Under the pieces are notes generated by a model. That model was not told the DNA's origin. It made no database searches and was given only the letters and a program-made list of their open reading frames with translations. Of a stretch of DNA of 64,000 nt, positions 45,033 through 57,600 are shown piece by piece; position 1 is the stretch's first letter; the number at the start of each line of letters is the position of its first letter. This stretch comes from Gracilaria gracilis (lineage: Eukaryota; Rhodophyta; Florideophyceae; Gracilariales; Gracilariaceae): contig JARGSG010000015.1 in assembly GCA_030374805.1 (NCBI GenBank), positions 930,001-994,000 on the forward strand. Direction: 5' to 3'. A program made the translations under genes and the position numbers.

Positions 45033-46400
45033 TCATGGTTTGTTTGTCGAAATCCTCAACAGAAAGCGTGTCAGTTCGTTCGCCGTCGCCACATGCTCGG
45101 CAGAGCCGCTAAGTTCCAGATTCTTTCTAACTTGGCTGTGGTATGTGTTGTAGTGCCCGGCAATAAAGTCTTTAAATCGGGCCTCGTTTAGATTGTCTAG
45201 CAGACTTCCACCACGAAAGGCACTGCGAAAGAGATTCATACAGCTGATTCTCAGGTGTCTACAAAAAATACTCTCGTATGTTGAGTCCAGCCTTCTCATG
45301 AACTTCCTAAGTTCGTAACTGACCTTCCAAGACTCGATCGGAGCTCCAGTGATTGGATATAAAAGTAGTCTTATTGCACTTTTCCTTCGCGGCCCCTGTT
45401 GTTTCAGTGAGTTTACGGCAGGTAGTATCGCAGGAACTTGAAATTGTATAAACTTTGCACATGAGACTGGAAGAGTAACTGCTGGGATCCCCATCATCAA
45501 AGTTTTCATTCCTTTGAGAGTTGGGGGCGAAATGAATCCAACTCTCGCAGCTGTTCTTAGGAGCTCTTCAAAGTCGCTGGGACTTGAACCCTGAATATTA
45601 GCCGATGCCAGTGGGCTCTGTCCTCCGCTAGAAAGGACTAGAAACGCTACAAATGCTGATGCCCAGCGTGTCACATCCACCTGCAAGTCCAGTTTCGTAA
45701 AGGCTGCTGCTTCACTTTGGCAGGGATGCGAATCCATTACCTCCTGTAATATGGAAATAGCTCTATGCATGCACCGCCTCATAGTGTTAGGCGGCACTCG
45801 CTTCAAAGGCTGACAACGTTGATGCCCACTTGAGGATCGTTGAACACGGGGAAGCGTTTCCAGATATTGACCAACACGCTTTAAACTGGACGTCTCAGCT
45901 TCGCTCCTCATAAATTCCATACCCTCTAGAGATATTTGCCGTAAATGGCTCGCTTGACGTACCAAAGTTCTCAAAAGACCGACATTCAATGTTAAAATTC
46001 AAGAAATGCTCGACCAAATCAAACCTAGCAACTCAATGAAAAGAACATCCATCTTATAAAGATCCTCTTTGGAACACACCGCACGTGCAGCAGCTAATCT
46101 CAGAAACTGAGCGACTGTTGAGCAAAGCCGTCGAAAGCCTTTACCATGCTCTTCTATTTGATGCTTCTGCGTGGCTCTGAAGTAGATGACGTGTAGATTG
46201 CGTAGAGCAAGACAGTTCTGCAACGAAACTGCAACCCCTTCATAACCCAATCGGTACTTCCACGTCTTCGAATTGCGCAAGAGCTTTGCATCTTCGCTCG
46301 AAAATAAATTGGGGTAGCCCGTGTGCAAGTTCTGAACATACTCGTACCATAACTTCTGCTCAAAATCGCCTCGTCTAGATCTCTTGACCCGCCGATCCAC
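45033..46400 (-). pseudogene. Unrecognised 455-codon gene with one internal TGA; possibly recombinase-like
   Basis: Two minus-strand open stretches (46400-45999 and 45989-45033) lie in the same frame, split only by a TGA at 45999-46001. The N-terminus is basic (RRVKRSRRGDF). The C-terminal third contains CRHLRISCMN and, about 40 residues on, HYNTYHSQVRKNL. This spacing is loosely like the HxxR and Tyr regions of Crypton-type tyrosine recombinases. That resemblance is weak. I cannot assign a function. Confidence 0.4.
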
Positions 46401-46640
46401 ATTTTCGCCCCAAAGTTCCCTGAGCTCTCAGAAACTGCGTTTGAGCTCCTTTTCTTGCAAGCACAACGCCATGCTAATTCGCAAAGGAAGAAAGGGGAGA
46501 GAGAGACGTTTGTTTGCTTCGGGTGTGCCACTTGCTAAAGACGGACCGCTCGCTCGGGCTCAATGTCCGTTGGTTAATTAATGGTTGACGAACGATCGAA
46601 CGAAAGTAATATGTTTGTATTTGATGTTGTTCTACTGCAA

Positions 46641-46862
46641 CTAGTATAGGGCGTTTGCCTTCATTAGATCGGGAGCCGTGTACTGCAGGACTGTGCGTGA
46701 CAAGCAGAGCCTTAGATATTCATCACTTGGTCCGCTGCCGCTTAAAGCGCTGAGCAACTGATTGATACGGCGCAAGAAGCGTTCCCCAGCTTCGCCAAGT
46801 CCCCAAAACAAATAAAACCCGACGGCTGCAAAATCGGAAATGTTTGCCTCCAACGACTTCAA
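46641..46862 (-). repeat. Decayed coding-like repeat, related to 7019-7273
   Basis: Minus-strand translation matches that of 7019-7273 in the FLRR...PSDEYLRLCL...VLQYTA region. It lies directly left of the copia insertion. Both copies have a GAACGA-repeat-like run just before them. Confidence 0.45.
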
Positions 46863-46958
46863 TATTTCCTTCTTTCGGCGTAACGGTTAATATTGTCAAG
46901 CTGACTGCTAAGCGGTTCCTCGGATCCATGCGGTAATGGAAGCCCAGAGAGCTGTTGC

Positions 46959-47164
46959 TGTTGATATCCGTTGGCCTCTTGCAAGGCGAGAGCGCCACAC
47001 ACGTGTCACTTGTGCGCAATGCCGTGCCAGGTTCACAGCAATGCACTGGCAGCGTACAATATATAAATGAATTGCGCACCCGCCCGGCGCGGCACTCGTC
47101 CCGCCAGAAAGGATCCATGCGTTCGTGACGATTCTCCCTTTCTCTCCCTCGCCCATGCGCTACA
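46959..47164 (+). repeat. 5' LTR of the copia element
   Basis: 206 bp, TG...CA ends. It contains a TATATAA-type box near 47060 that could drive transcription. Confidence 0.9.
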
Positions 47165-47178
47165 TGGTAGCAACGTCC
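47165..47178 (+). other. Primer-binding site (initiator-tRNA-Met type)
   Basis: TGGTAGCAACGTCC begins directly after the LTR. TGGTAGC is the complement of the 3' end of initiator tRNA-Met, as used by Ty1/copia elements. Confidence 0.7.
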
Positions 47179-48063
47179 TGGACCTTGCTACCCAGGGCCT
47201 CCATTGTTCAGCCTTCCCGCGCCTCCACATTTCCATCGTTACAACTTTGAACCTTGCCAGCTCTAGTGTGCGCCTAGTGAATTGTACCTGTGAAGTACCG
47301 AGGTGCTGTTAAAACGGTTGGTATACACGGTACAAATTGCGAAAGTACTCACTTGATGATGAAAGTTTGCGTTGGTTACTTCTGTCACGCCTCCAGAACG
47401 TATCTGCGCCTGTGACGTACCAAGGTGCTGCTAAACAGCCGGTATACACAGTGAACGTTGCGAACTTTTCTACTCTATAGTTTCTACGATCTTGAAAGCG
47501 CTTCAACTCAGGCTTACATATGATGATTTTACTTGCCCACCTCACGTGAACTATTGAATATTTCTCTGTTCCTTTCGCAACCTTCGAATTCTGATTTTCT
47601 GAGACCCTTCTTATGGCCAGTCAGCAGCAAATACTCTACTTTGTGCTTTTCATCGCAAGCTGGAACCTTCCGCTGTTTTATTCGTCAACTCCTTTTCAGA
47701 AGACCTTTTTTTTCCTCCTCTCCAATCCTGGTAATACCGAGACATTCTTGGTGGGATAGTTTAACTTTCCAAAAGCAATCGGCTCTCGGAAGTCCCGTAA
47801 AGGTCTGATTGTTGTGGTACGGGGTCAGCTGCATAATTTTGGGAACCCGTCCTACATCCATCACCTGACTCTCTAGGTTGAGTTAGGGGCACCTCAAGTT
47901 CACATCTCCTCCACCGGTAGGGGAGTGGCGAAGTTGTTTCTTTTGGCGAAGTTTGAGATTTCCTAAAAGAAGAAGAAGGTTCCTACCCCGTAGGCCGCGG
48001 TATCCTTTTTTCGTACAAAAAGGTTGATCACACCCTTTTTTCCGTCGCTTCCCGGACGCCCCA
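47179..48063 (+). other. Leader of the copia element
   Basis: About 900 bases without a supported gene between primer-binding site and gag. It includes two related segments near 47290-47340 and 47400-47460 (GTACCnAGGTGCTG...CGGTATACAC). Confidence 0.5.
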
Positions 48064-49050
48064 ATGTTGGGCACAAATGGGGGTCTCCGTGGCAGGCTTT
48101 TAAAGCTCAAGGTACCTACCAACTACATTCTCTGGCACCGTCGTCTTCTGGCGTATCTCCGCAGAGACGACCCATTTCTCTCCGGTTTTGACCCCCGTCC
48201 TGATGTGTTCAACCCCGCAAACCGGGCAATGAGATCTTGGTTCGAGAAGTCAGTCAAGGCGAAAAGCACCATCACGCTTTGTCTCGGTGAATCTCCGCTT
48301 GCTCTCGTTCGCACCTTTGTTGAAGATGATGACAAAACGGCCAAGGATCTCTGGGATGAACTGCGGCGCGTGTACACCATCTCCAACGCGCAAGCTGTGC
48401 AGAACATCCGCCATCGTCTTGACACTCTGGTTTACAAGGACAGCGGAGACTAGAACAAGCACGTCGCTAAGTTATTGGACGTAGTTGGAGAACTTGCCAC
48501 CTTCGATGAGGAACTTTCGGAGAAGGACAAAGTTTCCAAACTCATTCGAGGTCTCCCCAACTTCTTTGCTCCCTTGGCCATGATGTCAAACCCAATCGAT
48601 GTCTGGTTCGACTCCATTGTGAACGCTGTCGAAGCTGAGGTGGCTCGTCGCAAGAACCCCAACAACCCGACATCATCCGCTCCTTCCTCCACCCTCACAA
48701 CCCAGCCAAAAGCCAACATGGCAAATAAAGGTGGTCGGAATCACCGAAACCGGCGTAACAAGTCCTCGGCTACCAAGAGCCGCTACGATGACAATTGCTA
48801 CTATTTCGGTCGTCGTGGACACTACGCTTGAGATCGCTACAAACGCAGACGTGAGGAGTCTGAAAATAATGATAACCAGCACAACTTCAACAGACGGCAG
48901 CAATCTAATCGCAACAACGGTGGTTCTCGTCGCTCACAGTATGGGTCCCATAAAGGAGGACAACGTCAATCCAACTGGAACTCAGGTTTTGCACCAAGGG
49001 GTGATGGAAATGATAATCGTACGTCAAATGATAACTCCAAACCTCGTTCA
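48064..49050 (+). pseudogene. Copia Gag (UBN2-like) with zinc knuckle, interrupted
   Basis: The Gag core is recognisable (DLWDELRRVYT, HVAKLLDVVGELATFDEELSE, then KVSKLIRGLP). A TAG at 48451-48453 and a TGA at 48829-48831 fall in the same frame. The TGA lies in the zinc knuckle CYYFGRRGHYA-stop-D, where the second and fourth Cys are also changed, so nucleic-acid binding would be lost. An Asn/Arg-rich basic region follows. Confidence 0.8.
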
Positions 49051-49053
49051 TAT

Positions 49054-50718
49054 GTGGTGCAAAGGAATGATGATCCGCCTCCTTCACCTGGCTTCAACTT
49101 CGATATGGCCAAGTTCAATAGTAAGATCGCTCTTCTTTCTCAAACGAAATTGGACTCAGCCTATATTGACTCAGGGGCAACTCATCACTTCTTCCATTCG
49201 TGGAAGTTGTTCATTCGCTACGAACGAATTGAGATCGAGACTGTTCAGGCTGCTTCAGGAACAGCTCGCCTCGTTGGCAAAGGTCATGTCTGGATACCTT
49301 TGAACCGTGGTACAGTCTTCGAGGCTTACCACGCGCCTGCTTTTGAGTCGAATCTCCTTTCTGTTGGCGTTCTCAGTGTAGAGTTCATGGTGATGTTTAC
49401 TTCCACCATGCAGCCATTCAGTGGATGTTTCATCATGGATCCTAACCGAAACTCTGAAATCATTTGAGAAACGGAAATCAACCAAGACCTCTTCGTCATA
49501 GACCTCACTGATAACGACAAAGAAGTGATGGTCGTGAACGCAAGTAACAGCAATCAGGAGCTGGCTTTGGAATGGCACGGTCGAACTGGTCATCTTCCCC
49601 CAAGTAGATACCAGAACCTTGCCAAGTCTTTCGACTCTGTGCCTTACTTTCAACGTTCCATCTTCGAATCGTTGACGTGCGTTCCTTGCCTCACAGGCAA
49701 GAGGAAACGGAACCCAATTACCGCCCGGTCTCTATCCGTTTCGACGTCAAGTCCCGTGGAACTTATTCACATGGACCTGTCGGGAAAAATTTCGCCATCT
49801 CTCTCTGGTGCAATCTACGCCATAGCCATACTGGATGACCACAAGTCCAACTGGGACGTTTTCTTCTTGATGGACAAGACAGGTGCTAGTGTTTTGAAGC
49901 ACTTGGATTGGTACAAACGCAGATCGGAGCTAGAACCTAACCACTCGTTTCGCTTCAAGAATGTTTGCGTGGACAGGGCCGGCGAACACAAAAGCACCGA
50001 GTTGGACACCTTCTGCTTCGATCCTGGCATAGTCTTGGACTACTCTCCTCCCTACACCTCCGAATCTAATGGCGCCGCGGAGAGGCTTATCCAAGAACAT
50101 TGGACCAGAGCTCGTGTGCTTCTCTTCGCCAGCAAACTGCCCACTTCCTTCTGGGCCGAGGCAATTAATCATGCCAAATGGCTCCGAAATAAGGCTCCTT
50201 CTTCAAGAATACAAGGACGGATACTGTTTCTGGAATGGCATCCGTCCATTATAATCGACTTTACGAACATTCCGAACTTTGGTCAGCCTGGCTATGCCTT
50301 CGTATATCGGTCAAAGACCGTGGCATCAAAGAAGTTCCTCCCACGTTCTGTCTTCGCGCACTTCGTGGGCATGCAAAGGAAAACCACACTCGCCCGTGTG
50401 TTTCTGCCGGAGAAGAACTCGGTCGTCACTTGCCGTCTTCTGGACTTCAAGACGGTCAACTCCTCTCCTCTTCCAAACATCTCAACCCTTCTGGAGAGTA
50501 TAACTCGCCAACAGGAGACAGAGGAGACGGACCATACTTCACAGACCAATAATGGTCCTGATTTGGAAGACTACCTGGTAAAGACGATGACAACAATCGC
50601 TCATTGCTTCCCAATGTATGGGTCTCAAAGAAGACTGTGTATGACCATAACGTTCCAAGTAGTTTCAAGGACGCGTGCAGAGATCCAGGTTGGTGTGAGG
50701 CCATCGACCGCGAGTTGA
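49054..50718 (+). pseudogene. Copia protease and integrase
   Basis: The protease motif YIDSGATHHF is at about 49162-49191. After an in-frame TGA at 49465-49467 the integrase begins with its HHCC zinc region (WHGRTGHL...CVPC). The catalytic residues are in HMDLSG, CVDRAGEH and ESNGAAERL. The frame is the same as Gag. It ends at 50718 after leaving homology near 50560, where the RT continues in another frame. Confidence 0.85.
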
Positions 50719-51569
50719 ACGCACTCATCTGCCGTAACATTTGGGAACTTATTCCCGCGGAATCCTGGACGAAACCGGTTCCGTATACTTGCGTTTCCAA
50801 GGAGACGTTGTTGGATGGAGTCGGGAAGAAATTCTTGAAGAAGGCACGCTGCTGTCTACGGGGAGACAAACAGAAGGCCTTCATTGACTTCTATCAGTTC
50901 AACAGTTATGCGCCAGTAGCCTGTCATGAAGCACTACGCATTGTTCTCTCAGTTGCCGCTGCACAAAACATTTTACTGGAGGGAGCAGACATCTCAAACG
51001 CCTACTTATATGGAAAACTAGATGTTCCGATAATTATGGAACAACCCTCTAACTCCACTGGCATTGTGGAGAAGCCAGGCTATGTCTGCAAACTGCTTAA
51101 TTCAATCTACGGCGCTGTACAAGCTAGAATAATATGGGATTCCCTCTTTTCTGAAGCCCTGCTATCATGGAACTTTGTGACATCAGCCCTCGACTCTCGC
51201 GTCTTCATGTTCTGCGAGCAGGACAACTTCCTGATCTTGGCTGCAATAGTCGATGACTGCGCATTCGCTGCGAACAATGCTAAACTTCTAAATGACTTCA
51301 AGCAAAAACTTTCTGCAACGTTTGATGTGAAGCTCTATGGGGGGCTGAAGTCATTCATCGGTTGGAATATTCAGCGGTCTCCTTCCAGAATTAAGGTGGA
51401 TCAATATGGATATGCACTACAAGTTCTAAAGAAGTTTGATATGCAACATTGCAACGCAGTTGGGTCGCCTTTCCCGGTGGCTACCAATGTCCTTCCAACT
51501 GGTCAAGAAGACGTCATTCTTTCGACAGACGATCATGCGAAGTACAGCGCTTTCAAAGCACTTACATAA
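50604..51569 (+). pseudogene. Copia reverse transcriptase
   Basis: Contains WCEAIDRELNAL...WELI, the motif A region GADISNAYLYGKLDVPIIMEQP, and AAIVDDCAF in place of the usual YVDD, retaining both Asp. It lies in a different frame from integrase. Near 51500-51570 the family's YRSLVGSLLY block is missing and the frame changes again, consistent with a deletion. Confidence 0.85.
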
Positions 51570-52206
51570 CCCATGTGAATGGCACTTTTCGCTGCTCAAA
51601 CGATTATTTAGATATTTAGCTGGCATTATCGATTACGAGCTTTATTATCCATCCGACCGCACTATTTCTCCCGCCTCACTCTGTGCGTACGCTTACGCCG
51701 ATTGGGGGGGTTGTATTGAGACTCGTAAGTCTACAACGAAGTACGTTATCGTCGTCATCGACGCACCTGTCAAGTGGAAATCGAAACGGCAAACTGTTAT
51801 TGCGCTCTCTTCGGCAGAGGCAGAGTATGTTGCTCTTTCTACTTTCGCAAAAGACCTAACGTGGATACGAAAGATGTATTTTGAATTCGCACACATTCAA
51901 CCTTGGAGCGAAAATCTATGGTTCGAGGCGACAAACATCATGAATTATAGCTCGGCTGCTGTCGCTTTGACCACGAATCTACAGATATCGGGTCGGAACA
52001 AGCCCATCGATTTAAAAATGCATCATGTGTGGGACCTAGAGAGAGATCAAGTTGTTAAGCTGCAACGTATCCCAAGGAGTCTACAGATCGCTGACATATT
52101 GACAAAATGTGCGTCTCTCCCAGAAGTGAAAAGGATGGTCAGCTTGATGCATATTGACTCGTTCTATGAAGAATTATTGGGATGTACTGACTACACTAAC
52201 TTCTAA
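51530..52206 (+). pseudogene. Copia RNase H
   Basis: Begins in HNPCEWHFSLLKRLFRYLAGI and continues with AYADWGGCIETRKSTTKYV, VKWKSKRQTVIALSSAEAEYVAL and the end region ADILTKC. Catalytic Asp and Glu residues are present. It ends in TAA at 52204-52206. Confidence 0.85.
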
Positions 52207-52638
52207 GTTTTGTTTCATTTTTGTTTTGTGATTGTTTTATTGTTGAAGTATTTGAATTATTACTTATGAATATTTTTGGTTCACAATCCTTCTCATTTTC
52301 CCACAGAAGTACATGTGATTTTTTCCTACAAGGGTTTTCCATGATACTTGGGTTTGGAGTTTACTGCTGTGAACGTTTGTGAATACCTAGCTTTGTGCTG
52401 GTTGATTGAAGTGTGTGTTAAGGTTTTACCTGATGTTTTTGATAATACTTTTGATTGTTTCACCACGCCTGTAGTATCTGAAAGATGTTGCTCTGGAAGA
52501 GGCGGATTTAGAAAGAAATGCTGTCTGATGACCTCGCTCTTCGGTCGTCGTTTTGAATGTTCTTGTTCGCGTTTTGGGTTCAGTCACTCGACCTTGTTAA
52601 TGGTTTAGGAAGAGTAGTCGCTTCGCCTTGAAGGACGT

Positions 52639-52844
52639 TGTTGATATCCGTTGGCCTCTTGCAAGGCGAGAGCGCCACACACGTGTCACTTGTGCGCAAT
52701 GCCGTGCCAGGTTCCCAGCAATGCACTGGCAGCGTGCAATATATAAATGAATTGCGCACCCGCCCGGCGTGGCATTCGGCCCGCCGGCGGGGAGCCATGC
52801 GTTCGTGACGATTCTCCCTTTCTCTCCCTCGCCCATGCGCTACA
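52639..52844 (+). repeat. 3' LTR of the copia element
   Basis: Same length and ends as the 5' LTR with a few substitutions. It is followed by TTTGC, near-matching the GTTGC left of the element. Confidence 0.9.
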
Positions 52845-53598
52845 TTTGCTGCATGCAACTTGAATGAGCTTAGCTCATTTTGTCGAGGATGTTGGGCATA
52901 CAGTGACGGTTTTACAGAATATTTTCCATGCCTTAGCTTGCATTTCTACACGTGGGTACTTATCCCCCCAGGGTATTTTGTTCATGTTCTTCCTGAGGTA
53001 TTCTACGTTCATACGCGAGCAGTAGTTCAACGCTATATGACGAAATTTGAACAATTGACCGCAGATTTATACAATGTTGTCACCAATAGCACACTCTCGC
53101 GCCCTAACAGAGGCGCGTAGGCGGTTCTCAGTTTTTGGAGTAACAGTTGGCAATTCAAATTGGCCGTATACAGATTAACAGGTTTGTGTTTCTCTGCTTG
53201 GGTCACAAGCTGTATTCCTTCGCCGATGCAGGTTGGGCAGCATGAAGTCTTGATTCCTTCTGCCTGCCCTTTGACACTCAAACAGCATTACAGTGAGACA
53301 CAAAACAAACAATTGTACTTGAATAGCGACGACGGGAGAAGTAAACAGCAGCCATTTCATTCGACTTACACCCCTAGTACCGGTAGCGTTCCTAACGTTG
53401 CATTTCAATGCCATCAGCTACCGTATACTGGACTGGTAATTGCGAGTATGCTCTGAGCGCTACGTTACCGTCACAGTTCTTGGGTCGAAATCGGAGCTCG
53501 GAGACTTTTGAACGGTTCGAAACTTTCGTAGTACGTCCTTCGGCACGCTGAACGATACCAGGTCTAGGACATCGAGAAAAAGCTTTCCATTGCGCAAC
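52845..53598. other. Intergenic segment right of the copia element
   Basis: No gene is supported in either strand. Scattered open frames of 80-100 codons show no family features. Confidence 0.4.
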
Positions 53599-54144
53599 AT
53601 GGACCATCGAGGGCTGTCTCTCGAAAGGCCCCGGTTGAAACATGGTCACTGTCTACGAGTTGCGAAATGTCGAATGGGGAAAAAGGTCAAATCTTCTAGT
53701 ATTCAAAGAAGCAGAGCGCAACCTGATCAGGGTAGGGAAACCGCCTCCGAAACACACTCCAATATCCCCGTCGAAGATGTTAACAAATCATTGCCTGCAG
53801 TTGTTCTTCAAGGTACGATTCCATCTGTCTTAGAATGGACTCGAAATGAAATGGACAAACAAAGCCCGTCTTCGTGTAGCTTCGGGCCCGGGGTAGAGGA
53901 CGATAATTCGAAGGAATTGAGCGCTAGGGAAGTCGCTCGATGTATTCATGCCCAACACAGATTCCGCATTATCGTACAGGGGGGTATGTACTGGAAAAGC
54001 GAAGTGCGCCTCTGGGAAAACGTATGCTCTATGGCGGCGAAGTTGCCATCTGGTGGTCAAGCAAATATTGTTTTCGAAGCAATGAGGAGCGTCGGTGTTA
54101 TCGGAATGCTAGTTTTGGTGTCAAAAATGACCGAATTAAAATGA
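53599..54144 (+). CDS. Hypothetical protein, 181 residues
   Basis: Open from an ATG at 53599 to TGA. The N-terminal 45 residues are strongly basic (LKHGHCLRVAKCRMGKKVK). The middle is acidic/Ser-rich, and the end has a hydrophobic stretch (VGVIGMLVLV). No domain is recognised. It could be a first exon, a small gene or chance; it lies between two mobile elements. Confidence 0.3.
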   Translation: MDHRGLSLERPRLKHGHCLRVAKCRMGKKVKSSSIQRSRAQPDQGRETASETHSNIPVEDVNKSLPAVVLQGTIPSVLEWTRNEMDKQSPSSCSFGPGVEDDNSKELSAREVARCIHAQHRFRIIVQGGMYWKSEVRLWENVCSMAAKLPSGGQANIVFEAMRSVGVIGMLVLVSKMTELK

Positions 54145-54634
54145 TCGAAAACCCGGTGAATTTATCCAAATTTGGATGTGCTTAATTTCCGAAATTATTT
54201 CCACATTTCCACTTGTGCTAATTTGTGTGGAAAGAATCATTCACGATTATTTCCATCATTGCTAGTTAAAATGAAAGACAAACTAGCATGTTACTTCCGT
54301 TCACGCTAGTTTCCGAACCCAATGTAAGTGTGTAAGTGGCACATATTTAGAACTATACGGCGGCGAATAGGGATATATATATACATAGATAGCTACTTAT
54401 GGAATAAGATTAGAAGAATACAAACCCTTCGAATAGGAACTCTCTATAGATATACAGCACATCTATTCAACAACTCCCATATCAGATATCAGCCGTTTAT
54501 TCTCTCACTTTTGAAACGTTTTCGCATCACGTGCCACCTCCCCCATCACTCCGTCCTACCCTCCGTGCGCCATATTACCCTCCCCGCCACTACGTACCCC
54601 CCTCTCCCCCAACACCCCCACACCGCTCCTCGCC
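54145..54634. other. Upstream region of DNA-transposon copy B
   Basis: No gene. A TATATATATAC run at 54372-54383 could serve as promoter for the transposase. An AT-rich stretch with GCTAG-containing inverted pairs near 54264-54310 was noted. No terminal inverted repeat could be matched to the far end. Confidence 0.35.
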
Positions 54635-57600
54635 ATGCCTAATTGCTGCTTTAAAGGCTGCTCCTTCTTCGCTCGCACCATCCCCGCCATTCAAATGCAC
54701 CAAAGAAGATGCCCCAACCGTCTCACCGCCAACAAGCGTTTCCTCTCCCCCGGCGGCAACGTCCCTCACTTCCCCCCACGCACAAAGCGTCACAAGTCCA
54801 CCCCCCTACTCCCACCACCACCCCACCTCCTCTCTTCAATCGCCCTCCCGATAACGTCCCCATCGCCGACGGCGACTCCTACCACCAGCAACAGCTCTCC
54901 CTCTCCGTCCACACCCGAGACGCCTACCATATTGTAGGCACCCCCGTCTGCTCCCTCTCCCCCTCCCCACCTCCTTCACCGCCCCCCCTTCCCTCTCCTT
55001 AACAACCCCCACCTCGAACGAATAGTCCCCTACATCTCTTCCATCGCTTCCACCCTCGGCCCCCGCAAGGCAGACAACCTCATTTCTCTCCTCCACGACC
55101 CCTTCTTCTCCAAGTAAGCCTTCCACAACGCCGTCTCCTCCGCCTCCCAGTGTCTCAAACTTCAAACAAACCACTTCCAACACCGAGTCACCAACATCGG
55201 TTTCACCCCCACCACCCTCCACGACCCACAGCACCTCTTCACAGCCACCATCTTCCGAAAGGATGCTATCAAAGTCCCTAAAAGACAACTCGCACTCGCA
55301 CGCTCCAACAACACCTTCTTCCACAACGTCCCCCATACAACCTCCTCCGGCTCTCACGCTTTCGCCCACCCCATTTCTTCTTCCCTCGGAAAAGAAGCTG
55401 TCCCAGCCCTCAAGCACGCAATCATGCAGTCCTCCAATAATTCCTGCATCTGGCACATCCCTGAGAACACCGGTATCGACTCCTTCATCGGCTTCGTCCA
55501 AGTGTACTCCGACACGTCCTCCACCTCCCTCAAATCCTCTTCCATCACTACCCCCTTCATATCACCTTCTCAACTTCTCCCACTCCTTCCGTCGCAAATG
55601 TATCACCGACAACCTCACCCTTCTCGGATACTTTCCAACCTCTTTCAATCTCACCACCCCCTCTCAAGACCCCGATACCATCCCCCAAACCTCATCCAGC
55701 ATCTCCCGCGCTACCAAACTGCAACTCATCCAGCATGCCATCTCCAACCTCCTCGACCCTCTTCTCTCCTCCGGCCTCACCGGCTTCCCCTTCCGTGACG
55801 CTAATGTCGTTCTCCGCCATTGTCACCCAATCATCGCCAGCTACTGCGCAGACATCCCAGAGACAAAGGACATTCTCGCCATCTCCCACGGCGCCCGCCC
55901 CAAGCATCCATGCCATCGATGTACCGTCCCACGCTCCGACCTCCACCTACACATTCCATCCCCCCCCTCTTCGATCCCAAACCCAGACTCTCGATGCCCG
56001 CAAATCACAATCTACATCCTCCAAGATGCTGAAAAGGCCCTGCTCGCCAGAAAGCCCAGAATCGCCCGAAACACCAAGGAAAAGGCCGTTGAAGCACTCC
56101 ACTCCCTTTTCCTCGCAAAGTACTCCTCCCTATTCGAATCTTACCCTCTCCTCAACATCACCCCTCTCCTCTCCCCTTACAAAATCTTCCCCTTCGAAAC
56201 ACTCCATAACTTCCACCTCGGGATCTCCAAGCTCATCAAGCTCGCAGCCATCGAGAGACTCAAGTCAGAATCACTCTTCACTACCTCGTTCCTCCAAGTC
56301 CCGTCGTTCCTTCAACTCCGTCCGCTCCTCCATCCTGAAAAATGCGAACACCATTCTCGCCGCCATCGAAAAGCACTCCCCAGCCACAGGACTCCACATC
56401 GACTTTTTCTCCTCCCGCAACGGTCAAACTCTCAAGGGTTTCTTCACTACCGACGGCTTGCGTGGTATGCTCGAAGCAAAAGACTACCGCTCACTCGACA
56501 TGTTCTTCCCCTTCATCGGCGCCTTCTTCGACCGCTGCTGTGACGAGGTCGATGCAGCTCCCATCACTTCAGTTTTCACCAAGTACTTTGATCTTCTCAT
56601 CTTCTCCATAAGATACAACACCTCCGCAGAATGGACCGACTCCCACCTCACCGACCCCCAATTCCAATTCCGCTTCTTTAAGCGCACAGCCGTACTCGTC
56701 CTCGGCCCCCACCACACTCCCAGCCTTAGCACCCTCAAGTTCCATCTCCTCGACTACATCGTCGAGGACATTCGCCGCTTCGGAGGCCTCCACTTCAACG
56801 ATGCTGGCATATTCGAACACGCCCACTCCCTCTTCAAGTCACAGTACTCCAAAACCTCAAAGCGCAGATCCACCGCACATGAAGAAACCATTCGCGCCAT
56901 CCATCACTCCAACGCCACCAAAGATTGGAACCCCCTTTCCACCAACCCCTTCATCACTTCCTCCACTCCTGCCCTCGCCTCTCCCATCCAATCCCGCCAA
57001 CCCGGTTTGGTCCGTGATGGAAAACTCATCTCATTTGCTGATCTCATCACAGCCCACAAATTCCTCCACTCTAATTCTCATTTCAATCCCAAATCTCTAC
57101 AAGACCTCTTCCCCACCGACACTCTCTCCGTCCTCAAACAGATTGGAAAAAACGCCCTCCCTTCATTCATTACCCTTTCTCTAGAAGTCCTAGAACTCTC
57201 AGAGAACTCCCCCACTCTCCGTCGCACCCCAATCACCGTAGTCAACTCCGGTTACGTCGCCGGCGGTTATGTCCCATCACTCGACCAGTACATTGAAGAG
57301 CGAAACAAGCTAGCGCTCCAGAATCCTCCAGTCCCTCTCATCCAACGAGTATTTGCCGCCCCGTTCTTCTTTCCATCTAGATCCCCAAAGTTCTCTCACG
57401 TCCTCGTCGCAGGCACCAGCTCCTCCAACTCCACCCCCATCGTCTGGGTCTGCAAACTCATCTGTCTTCTTCGCTTCACCCTTCCTTCTTCCCCTCCATC
57501 TTCCAAGGGGTTCTTACAGTTCATGGAGCTCGTCCTACCAAGCGACGAAGTCGATGTCACCCTCAACTGCGTATGCCTTCGATGGGCAACAGACGACGAA

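Larger units (their letters stand above)
46959..52844 (+). mobile_element. Full-length Ty1/copia retrotransposon with 206-bp LTRs
   Basis: Two direct repeats of 206 bp (46959-47164 and 52639-52844), each beginning TGTTGATATCC and ending GCGCTACA, flank gag, protease, integrase, RT and RNase H in Ty1/copia order. The flanking five bases are GTTGC and TTTGC, a probable target duplication with one change. A primer-binding site follows the left LTR. About eight or nine differences between the LTRs and several stops in the coding region indicate an older, inactive copy. Confidence 0.93.

Noticed and set aside
54836..55501. 221-codon Gly/Glu/Val-rich minus-strand frame in transposon copy B
   Set aside because: It is the antisense shadow of the C-rich transposase coding strand, and copy A does not conserve it.
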